A stretch of 64,000 bases of DNA, from contig BGKB01000073.1 of the NCBI GenBank assembly GCA_003116975.1, positions 1-64,000 of the forward strand. Direction: 5' to 3'. How positions within the stretch are numbered: position 1 is the first letter of the stretch; each line of letters opens with the position of its first letter. The translations under genes were made by a program, and so were the position numbers. Of the stretch, positions 52,962-61,700 are shown piece by piece. Below the pieces are notes generated by a model, which made no database searches, was not told the origin of the DNA, and was given only the letters and a program-made list of their open reading frames with translations. Origin of the DNA: Aurantiochytrium sp. KH105. Taxonomy: Eukaryota; Sar; Bigyra; Thraustochytrida; Thraustochytriidae.

Positions 52962-55900
52962 TCAATCGAGAGAAGCCAAAGGGGACGGCATCGGGAGAGC
53001 CCTAGAGGGACGATAGACGGGCGTCGGAGGAGCTGGCGGTGTTGAAAATTCGTCGTCATCACTCAGTTGCTGATCCGTACTCGTTGCAAGCTGGTCCTCT
53101 TGCTCATCTTGGTGACATTTCTCCTCAACAGAACGTTCGCAGTCATGTTCCTCGCCGGGGCTTTTCGACTGCCCCTGGTCCTGATCGGCGCGCGATGCCG
53201 AATCTTCGCGCTCACACGGCTGTACAGAGAACGGATTCAACAATGGGGCGAGCGATACTATGCCCCCAGATTGCGCATTACCGCTCTCCTTGAGCAACGA
53301 TGCAAGGAGCTTGGACTTGCGGTCGTCCTCGCCTTGCAGCCAGGCGACAATCTTGAAAGCCTCGCGCATGATTTTGTCCTTTTCCTCTGCAAGTGTGTTG
53401 CGCTCTGCGCTCAGCTGAGAGATTGTTCCATTCTTGTGCTCGAGGGCTTCAAGAACCCTTTGCTTGTCATCCTGTGCACGATCCGATCTCAGTCGTGCAG
53501 CCTCGAGCTCTGCACGAAGACGCGCAATCTCTGCCCAGTCTTCACTTGCACCACCACGAACGTCGGGAGACTCAACAAAGCCGCCATCCTGGAAACTCTG
53601 AAGCGATTGCACGCCGCCTTCAAACGGCGTACTGGGCGGGCTAAGAAGAAAGGCTTCCAAGGAGTCAATGGTCGCATCGCGCTCTCGCAGTGCTGTCTCC
53701 AGGCGATTAATTTGGTTTTGCAGATCCGCCTGCAGGTCGTGTTCCTCGGAGGTAGCCGATGTTTCCGTCTTTGGTGCGCCTGCGCCTCCGAGAGCAGCTG
53801 CAAGGCGGAATGTGGCCGCTGCTCCAAGCGCGGTCCGCAGATCGCTGCGCAAAATGTCGTGTGATCGCAAGGCCGCCTTGAGCAATAAGACAGCGCCTTG
53901 GCGAATACACCGCGCTCTCAAAGCCCAGGCCCGGGCCTCGCCGACTGCTCGCATCTCGGCGCATAGAGCTGCTCGCGCCGATGCAGCGGCTTCAATCTGA
54001 AATCGGTCATGGTCTTTCTCAAGCGTGCAAACTTCGTGCGCGAGATTAATGGCCTCCCGCTTCAGCCCCGTCTTCTCTTCCTTGAATGCTTCTTGCAGCG
54101 CCGACAGCTCTGCGTCGTGCTGAATACGCACGTTTGCTTCTTCAGCCTTGGCGAGGCTTAGATCAGCGCGCAGGGCCTCGATCTCCACACTCTGACGCTG
54201 CAATTTGGTAGTGAACTCCTCTGCCGCCGTCGCAGCCTGTGCCACGAGAACTTCGTTCTCTTTTTGCATGGCTGCAACGCGGTCTTCAAGTTCCCGATGA
54301 GCGCTCAAAGCTGCGGTCTCCGAAGACGCCGAGCGGACCGAGATTCGCCTTCCATGTTCTTGTAGCTGCTCGATCTGCAGCTGCTGCTCCTCAATCTGGC
54401 CCCGCATTTGCAAGATAATCTCGCGCTGGGCGGCAAGTTCTTCTTGCGCGAGCTCGAGGGCTTGTTGCTTGTCGCGTGACTCTTGGACAAGAGATTTGAT
54501 AGCGTCCCCTTTGCCGACAGTTTCGGACGCGAGGATGTTGATGAGTCGTGCCTTTGCACGATTGTCGCGCTGCAGCTGGCCGAACGAGTCTCCGGGCTCT
54601 GCAGACGCTCCTGATTCCGAGGCGAGAGTCGAGACCGTTGATCTCGTGGCGGTCAAAAACGCACTCGATGCACTGCTCGCAGCACTGGCTTCCTCTTGGC
54701 CACCATGGAAGCGTCGGGCGGCGCTACTTCTCATGTCCCCTGTGCTTCTTCTTCGCGAGGCGGCAGCGGTGCTGCACATGCGGCTGCTTCTGCGACTTGA
54801 TCGTCCGCCATGACTGCTTCCATCGCTCGGCCCCGCAGTCGCATCGCGGCTCTCATCGATCGTCATTCCGAGTGGCTTTCCGTCGGAACTGCACAATGTG
54901 GAGAACGACTGCTTGGAATACTCTGAGCCGGCAACACTATGCACATCGCCGGCCATAATACCATTGAATCCATGCGAGCTCGCAGTCGAGATCGTCGAGG
55001 TGCGACGCGCGCGTTTGGACCGTCGAATGTTATTACAGAATTCGAGCGTGCCGAGCGTGCCGATCGAGTCTGCCTCGGCGTCACTGACCGTCGCCACGAG
55101 GACGACACGCGACGGCTGGAGCAGAGTTGGCTGCAATACGCGTGTAAGTTTGGAGTCGCGAAAAGGAACATGACCTCCGCGCGCGAGCGTCGACGGCTGG
55201 TTGAGCGCGGAAAGTACCTTTTCGAGGGCCAGGCGAGACTTTTTGATATTGCGTTGATCCTTGTCTTCGCCCCCTTGCGGGTCGGCAAGGTCCACGAGGT
55301 CGATTGAGCATTCGTTATCCCATGACAGCGTCACGACGAGATGCGAAAGAAAACCTTTGTGCCCACGCATGCGCTTTCGTCGTTTTTGCAAGAGTGAGAC
55401 AAGCCCCGTCACATCCTCGGCCGCACGAACTTTAACGCTTGAGCCCTTGGATGCTAAAACATGCTCTTCCTGAGTTTCAGGAGAAATGAGGTCGCGCGTG
55501 GTTTCATTCCAGATCTCTGTGCCAGATAGGCGGACGGCTGCATGAGGACCACCCATGCGTAGACCAGTGACAACGAGTTCGCGAAGCATCCAGGCAAAAT
55601 CGTCTCTGTGCGCGCAGCCCTGCATGAGAATGAGGCCCGTTTTTTGCGTGCGCTGACTTTCCTCTACAACCGGACGGACAAGATTGTTGAAAATGTTATC
55701 CATGTGTGCGCCTGCATGACTCTCAGCGACTCGCGCGGGAACTTCATGAACAGCATCGACATCAAACACCTTGAAGCCGGACTGCAGTGCAGTAGAGCTG
55801 CAAGCCGTCACGCATGTGTTTTTGTGACTGCCTCTGGACGATGCTTGGTCTTCTTTGAACTCGTCGTGCAGCAGGTCATCGCTCAAGAGACTTGCGTCAT

Positions 55901-55970
55901 CGCCCACGCGCGACCCTCGCCTCTTGCTCCGCGGCCCTGCTACGAGGCGGACCAAGACCTCCACATTCAT
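52962..55970 (-). CDS. Kinesin-like protein with degenerate motor (pseudokinesin)
   Basis: A 1002-residue protein starting at ATG 55970 (MNVEVLVRLVAG). Upstream frame without ATG is not used. The N-terminal 330 residues follow the kinesin motor: VDLADPQG (switch II, normally DLAGSE), LEKVLSALNQ, VPFRDSKLTRVLQPTL (very well kept), and VVLVATVSDAEADSIGTLGTLEFCNNIRRSKR (end of the motor). The ATP-binding P-loop is gone: where GQTGSGKT is expected the sequence reads QGCAHRDDF. Switch I (SSRSH) is also replaced. It should therefore not hydrolyse ATP. A Ser/Arg linker follows, then a long coiled coil (about 510-900) and a Pro/acidic tail. Family knowledge: some kinesin-related proteins such as VAB-8 and KIF26 are likewise motor-dead adaptors. 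Confidence 0.82.
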   Translation of the reverse strand: MNVEVLVRLVAGPRSKRRGSRVGDDASLLSDDLLHDEFKEDQASSRGSHKNTCVTACSSTALQSGFKVFDVDAVHEVPARVAESHAGAHMDNIFNNLVRPVVEESQRTQKTGLILMQGCAHRDDFAWMLRELVVTGLRMGGPHAAVRLSGTEIWNETTRDLISPETQEEHVLASKGSSVKVRAAEDVTGLVSLLQKRRKRMRGHKGFLSHLVVTLSWDNECSIDLVDLADPQGGEDKDQRNIKKSRLALEKVLSALNQPSTLARGGHVPFRDSKLTRVLQPTLLQPSRVVLVATVSDAEADSIGTLGTLEFCNNIRRSKRARRTSTISTASSHGFNGIMAGDVHSVAGSEYSKQSFSTLCSSDGKPLGMTIDESRDATAGPSDGSSHGGRSSRRSSRMCSTAAASRRRSTGDMRSSAARRFHGGQEEASAASSASSAFLTATRSTVSTLASESGASAEPGDSFGQLQRDNRAKARLINILASETVGKGDAIKSLVQESRDKQQALELAQEELAAQREIILQMRGQIEEQQLQIEQLQEHGRRISVRSASSETAALSAHRELEDRVAAMQKENEVLVAQAATAAEEFTTKLQRQSVEIEALRADLSLAKAEEANVRIQHDAELSALQEAFKEEKTGLKREAINLAHEVCTLEKDHDRFQIEAAASARAALCAEMRAVGEARAWALRARCIRQGAVLLLKAALRSHDILRSDLRTALGAAATFRLAAALGGAGAPKTETSATSEEHDLQADLQNQINRLETALRERDATIDSLEAFLLSPPSTPFEGGVQSLQSFQDGGFVESPDVRGGASEDWAEIARLRAELEAARLRSDRAQDDKQRVLEALEHKNGTISQLSAERNTLAEEKDKIMREAFKIVAWLQGEDDRKSKLLASLLKESGNAQSGGIVSLAPLLNPFSVQPCEREDSASRADQDQGQSKSPGEEHDCERSVEEKCHQDEQEDQLATSTDQQLSDDDEFSTPPAPPTPVYRPSRALPMPSPLASLD

Positions 55971-57002
55971 TGCGCTTGCGCTCTTGCGCAGATGATCTCT
56001 TGCGTAGTGCAAGCGGCCTAGAGGTTCCGAGTCGCGCTCACGCTCCGATCGACCCTTGCGCGCCCTGCCTCTAGCTCTTGAACTGTTCAGGACCCGATAC
56101 CAGGACCGTGATGTCTCGCGTTGCAGCCAGATCCGACCAGGGGTATACTGCCGGCACCACGGCGCGCGCACACACACCCGCGCAACAGACTCTCGGGACT
56201 CCGCGCTGTTTGCTATGCATTACCCGTCCTTTCTCCGCAGGATGCAGCGTCACCAAGCGGGCTGCTCATGTTGGTCGGTCCGTGAGTAGGAGAAGGCTAA
56301 TAAAAGTTTCAACGGATAGGTAGTTTCGATGTGTGTACTACATACGAAGGGGAGGAAGGAAGTCTACTTTGGCTTGAAGGGTCAAACGCGGGCCTGGGAC
56401 GATGAATAAAAAAAGCGGCGGCAAGCGTAAAAACGCTGGCTGGCGTACACAATGCTCGCTTCGCTCGGGCCATGGTGCTGTAGAATTATAAAAACGTGCT
56501 TGATAAGATGATTTTTTGTATAGAAACCAGTGAGGCTGCCTATACGCAGATAGATGATGAAGAAATGGGAAGTAGAGGCTCTGCTCTTTCGAGGGTTCGC
56601 GTGTGCCTCAATCTGCGGAAAGCCATGAACCACCAGACTCATCGTTCGCTCCGTTTTCTCTCCCTTCGCTCCGCTTCCCCTACATTCTCTCCGCTTTCTC
56701 TACATTCTCCATTTCTCTCCGCCCTAGCCCTCCTCCACCATCGCGATCCGCTGCTGCCCTCCCCGGCGCAGTCGACGTATGCGCCACTCGCCGGGCTGGG
56801 CCAGGCGAGCGAGCGGGGCTGCCGTTCCCGTTCCCAGGGGGTGTGCGCCGGACGCAGCCCCCTCGGATACCGAGGGCGCTCGTGCCGAGCGGCCAGAGAG
56901 AGCACGACGCAGAGCGACGCAGAGCAGAGCAGATCGCGATCGGAGAGCGCGAGGCGGACGACGGCGACGGCGAGAGCGGCAGCGCGGTCGGGAGGGCGGT
57001 GG
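55971..57002. promoter_or_regulatory. Divergent 5' region pseudokinesin / GS-HQR gene
   Basis: About 1 kb between outward-facing starts. CACACACA near 56170 and GC-rich, repeat-rich sequence from 56750. All + frames are open by composition near the right end. No independent gene is seen. Confidence 0.5.
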
Positions 57003-58223
57003 ATGCTCGCGCGCGGACTCGGCGCGGCGGCGGCGGCAGCAGCGGCGGCGTCCGGCGCGAGGACCGCGAGGCCGAGCGCGGCCTGGGCCAGGAGGGCCTT
57101 GACGTCGACGACGCTGACGCAGACGCCGAGGACGACGAGCAGGACCGCCTCGGGCAGAGAAAAGGGAGGAGACATCATGACGGAGGGCCAAAAGCGCAAG
57201 GCGGTGACGGCGATGGACGAGATGTCCAAGGATGGCAAGTTCCAGCGGACCGAAAGTCAGTACAGAGCCTGGGTCAAGGCGGATGGCAGCACCGACTTCC
57301 CCGCGGAGAAGGATCGCTATGTCATCTACTACAGCTGGGCGTGCCCGTGGGCGTGCCGTACGCTGGCCGTACGTGCCTTGCTCGGCCTCCAGGACGTTAT
57401 CGAGACGATTGCCGTCGAGCCCATTATGGCTCGCACCAAGCCCGACGATCCGGAGGATCAGCACATTGGCTGGTGGTTCTCTGACAAGCGCCCCGACACC
57501 ATTAACGGATGCAAGCACATTCGCGAGCTGTACGAAAAGGTCGACCCCCAGGGCAAGACCACCAAGTTCACCGTGCCCGTTCTTTTCGACAAGAAGCAGA
57601 ACAAGATCGTCTCGAACGAATCGTCCGAGATCATTCGTATGCTCAAGGAATTCAACGAGTTTGCCGACAAGTCCGCGCCCTTTGCCGGCGTTGATCTCTA
57701 CCCTGAAGACCTCAAAAAGGAAATCGATGCCGTCAACGAATGGGTCTATCCCATGTACAATAACGGCGTGTACCGTTCGGGCTTTGCCACCTCGCAGGAG
57801 GCCTACAACGAGGCTGTCAAGGAGGTCTGGGAGGCTCTCGACCGTGCCGAGAAGATTCTTTCTGAGCAGCGGTACCTTGCTGGCGACCGCTTCACCGAGG
57901 CGGATGTCCGCTTCTTCGTGACCAGCGTTCGTTTTGACGAAATCTACGCTTCGCACTTTAAGTGCACGCGCCGCATTTCCGAGTCCTGCCCGCACGTATT
58001 TGAGCACCTCAAGGAGATCCTGCAAATGCCTGGCGTGCGTGACACCGTGGATATTGATGATGCGCGCACGCATTACACATGCAGTCACAAAAAGATCAAC
58101 CCTTTCAGCATCATCCCGATCTCGCCCTTTCAAGCTTTCTCGGACAAGGACTTTCCCGAGTGCTGGTATGAGGTCCACATGAAGCCCCACAACCGCGACG
58201 AGAAGTTTCCCGTCAAGAAATAA
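57003..58223 (+). CDS. Glutathionyl-hydroquinone reductase (Xi-class GST, ECM4 type)
   Basis: 406 residues from ATG 57003, or 348 from ATG 57177 (MTEGQKRKAV), where family similarity begins. The active-site motif WACPWACRT is present (Cys114 in the long form, Cys56 in the short). Other family blocks are HIGWWFSDK, DTINGCKHIRELY, KFTVPVLFDKK...IVSNESSEIIRML, NEWVYPMYNNGVYRSGFATSQEAY and RYLAGDRFTEADVRFFVTSVRFD. The enzyme reduces glutathionyl-hydroquinones using glutathione. The extra N-terminus of the long form (MLARGLGAAAAAA..., RRALTSTTLT) is rich in Ala, Arg and Thr with no acidic residue in 50 positions, like a mitochondrial presequence. However, GC-rich 5' UTRs here can mimic this, so the short start is a fair alternative. 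Confidence 0.88.
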   Translation: MLARGLGAAAAAAAAASGARTARPSAAWARRALTSTTLTQTPRTTSRTASGREKGGDIMTEGQKRKAVTAMDEMSKDGKFQRTESQYRAWVKADGSTDFPAEKDRYVIYYSWACPWACRTLAVRALLGLQDVIETIAVEPIMARTKPDDPEDQHIGWWFSDKRPDTINGCKHIRELYEKVDPQGKTTKFTVPVLFDKKQNKIVSNESSEIIRMLKEFNEFADKSAPFAGVDLYPEDLKKEIDAVNEWVYPMYNNGVYRSGFATSQEAYNEAVKEVWEALDRAEKILSEQRYLAGDRFTEADVRFFVTSVRFDEIYASHFKCTRRISESCPHVFEHLKEILQMPGVRDTVDIDDARTHYTCSHKKINPFSIIPISPFQAFSDKDFPECWYEVHMKPHNRDEKFPVKK

Positions 58224-58793
58224 TTTCTATGGTTCATTTTCTCTTTCGAACTTTCTTTCTCCTCGTCTGGCACTGATTTTGCATTCTCCGATTTTGAGTA
58301 CGTCCCACTTTCGCTCAGCGCGGGCCCGCAGTGTGCACGAGCTTGAGTTTGAGCTTGGGCCTTCACAGAGATTCATTCCTTCGTTGACCATTCATTCATC
58401 TGAATGAATAAAGTAGACACCTAGAAACGGTGTGCCTTGTCGATTGATTCAAGAGTGTGGGGCGAAGCGCAATGACTCGTCAAACAAAATTGACCTCGTT
58501 TCGTAAGAGTTTGCCGAGGTCACTCACACCTAGTACCAAACAAACTTTTTGTTTTCTATAAAGCCTGGCAAGCCTCAGTTCCTTCGTGTCTTTCGCATGC
58601 CTTACGGAATACCGTAACTCTCAACGACAATCGCGACCATCTACGAATTTTTTAAAAAATGACATTCACTTTGCGTTGTTCTAATTCTTGAGTTTAATTT
58701 GAGCATGGCCTCCTACCGAGAGCAGTTTGCCCGTTTCCCTAGAGGCCTTCGCAATCTATAGAGGCGTACACGAACCCGGAACCATGCAGATTT
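58224..58793. other. Convergent 3' intergenic
   Basis: 3' ends of the GS-HQR gene (+) and the PEX14-N repeat gene (-). AT-richer. No gene or repeat is seen. Confidence 0.5.
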
Positions 58794-61700
58794 TCATAAT
58801 CTGCATGAGCTCGATTGCACCAGGCGAAGGTAAGCTTTCGCGAGGAGAGTGCGCCTGGGCTGATCATCCGTCGTTTGAATGGCATTAAACATGAGATCAA
58901 CGAGCTCTTTGCGAGTGAGCTTGGCACTTCCTCCTTCCAAAGAGGCCGAATCTCCTCCGGCACCTACAGTGATGCTCTCTGGCATGGGTGCCCGCTCAAT
59001 AATGTCTACAGTCTGGTCGAGCGCCAGAGGAAACACAGGCAGAGGAACTGCTTTGAGAGCCGCAAGAAGGATCCTCGCCAAGATGGCGCCATCCTGCTTG
59101 TACTTGGGGCGGCCAGCAATACGGTCGTCGAGAGCGAGCATAAAGCGTTGCAGACACATCAGTGCCAGAGGTTGTGCACGCTCATCGGGTTGGGCAGCGA
59201 GAGCAGACAAGGTTGACCCAATCGCAAACGAAAGAGTGCGTGTGGTGGTTGCATGCGGGTGCGCCTGGATTGATGCATCAATATAAGTTGGAACGATCGC
59301 GAGTCCCAGTGGTGGTGGGTCGAGAGGATTTGCCTTGGCCAAAACGGCACTGTCCTGAGCGTCGGCATATGCGTGCAGCATGTCGGTGATCCATCGATGA
59401 GCCCGCATGTTCAAATGCACGAACGGGTGCGCAACAGCAACATCAATCAAGAGAGAGACCAGCGAAGCGCTCGTGCGGACCTTGTCATGCAGCCACGCTT
59501 CACCTGTATCAAGGAGACACTCGAGACGACCAGCGAAAACCCAGTCAAAGAGTTGCTTGCGCGGATCGAGGACGTCCTTCGAGCTCCCCTTGGCAGGCTT
59601 TGCTCGCGGATCAGTGGACCAACGAATCCGGGGCGTCTGTCGTCCTGCCCGACTTTGTCCGAGCTCTCGCAATTTCAAGGCGGCGTCACCCTTGACGCCG
59701 TCGTTCTTGTCTATGTTCTCCTCCTCACCATTGTCTTCCTCATCGTCATACACCTCGTCGTCTCGAGTGCCAAGCAAGTCCATAAGGATCTGCGCGCCTC
59801 GGTCACCTTCCATTCGAAGCATGCGCTTAAGTAGATCCTCGAGGTCGACCGTGTCTTGAACTCTGACCTGAAAGGCATTTAAGCTCGCCATTGCATCCCA
59901 GATCAGCATCCAATCATCCGTGAGAGGGGCGGTTTTTGTGCCAATAATCACCACAGTCAGGTAGCCCATTTGGAGGAGCCGCGCGAGCTCAGCATGGGTA
60001 CCAAGATCCACGGGAGGTGGCGAGCCGCCAGAGCCTGTGTCTCCCTCGCCTGCAGAAGAACCGTCACCGTCAGCAGAAGCCGCCGCGGCCTCTTCGCCCG
60101 TGCCATACAGCGCTAAAATCGTTCGTCTCGCAATGACGCCCGTGAGACCCTCGTCATCCCGACACAGACGGTGCACGTGCGTTGCAAAGGCGTGCATACG
60201 ACGTGTTGCCCAGCTAGCCTGTGACCCAGAGAGCTTGCTCATCACAAGGGAGACCAGCTGCGGGGCAAGCTTGAAGATTTCTCGTTCGGTGAAACGCTGT
60301 GCACTGCGCGCGCGGGAGTTTACCGAGGTAGCATCCTCTGCAAGGAAGAAACCACCAAGGGCTTCGTTAAAGAGGCACTCCGCGACCGCCCATAACATTG
60401 GGGAACTCCAGGAGAGCTGCGAATCCGCGTAGACGACAGCGCATCCGACGCCAGACGACATCACCATATCCTTCAATTGGGCGCTCTTCCGTGCAAGCCG
60501 GCGGAAAGCAGCCTCAAGGCCAGGTTGCGGACTCTTCTCCACATCATTGGCCCACGCATAGTCCGGAGCACCTCGCAAAAGCCCTGCTGCAAAAAAAGAT
60601 GCGGCCACAGGCGCAAGTCCATGCCTTTCGATAGACATGTGCTCGATGACCTTAGCGATCGCTGGTGCGGTGGCGTCCTTCATGGGCTGAAAGGCTGCTG
60701 CCGGGCTGAAATGGCCATGGACAGCCCGTGCCAGGATCATGCCCTGGTCAATGCCGATATCAGTTGAGCGAGTCGAGCGCCAGAATTGAAGCACGGCGGT
60801 AATCACGTCTTCGCACTTGATGAAATGCAGGTTGACCTGCTGCATTTGGTCAAGGCCCTCCTTGGCGAAGCGGTTAATTTGCGCTGCGCGCGCGGCAAGC
60901 TCGGCGCAGGCCTCAAGAAGACCTTGAACGTCCTCATCAGCTGCGCCCTCGCTCGGTAGCTGAGCGTTTCGCAGGCCCTTTTGTAAGCTCAGCGAGCTAA
61001 AGGCGACACATGCCGCCGAGACTTGCGCGGGACGGCAACGGCAGAGACACGTGGCGAGAAGCATCAGAGCACGAGACCCAAAGCGAGCGGACGGAACTGC
61101 ACGGCTTTCTATTGTCGGCAAAAGCGCCACCATGGCATTCATGGCGCCTTGGAGAGCCCGTCCGGACGGCTCCGTGTCAGGGTCCACTTTTACGCTGTCA
61201 GCCTTGAGCTGTTTCGAGGGGATTGTACAGAGATGCGAAGGCACGAGGCTGACTTTTGCGCGCATTGCGGCCTGGAGAATTTCATCTTCTGTGAGACCTT
61301 GTTGCTTGAGGAAGTCGACGCGGTCTTCAATCGGCGTGTCAGCTGTGTTGGGGTCCTTGAGGAAGCGCGCTCCACGGTCCACCATGTCCTCCCGCACGTC
61401 GTCCTCAGGGCCTGTCGAAAGTCCTGCCTTTGCAAAAGCTGCCTCGATTTGCGCGTCGGACAATCCCTTGCTACGAAGGTAAGCCTTGCGCTCGCCAATA
61501 GTAGCAGAGGCAGCCTGCTCATTCACCAGGAACTTCGCGGCTTGCTCCACGAGGAGGTCCTCTGCACCACTTCCGCCTGCACTCTTGACTGGCACCTTTG
61601 CTGATGTTGTCCCTCCTTCCGCAGGGCTTTCGGAGGGGGGAGGAGGCGGAGGCTGTCCAGCGAGTTCAAAGGCAGCTCGAACCTGTTCTTCGCTCAGTCC

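Noticed and set aside
56724-58190. 488-codon minus frame opposite the GS-HQR gene
   Set aside because: Antisense shadow; the + strand carries a complete, motif-supported enzyme.
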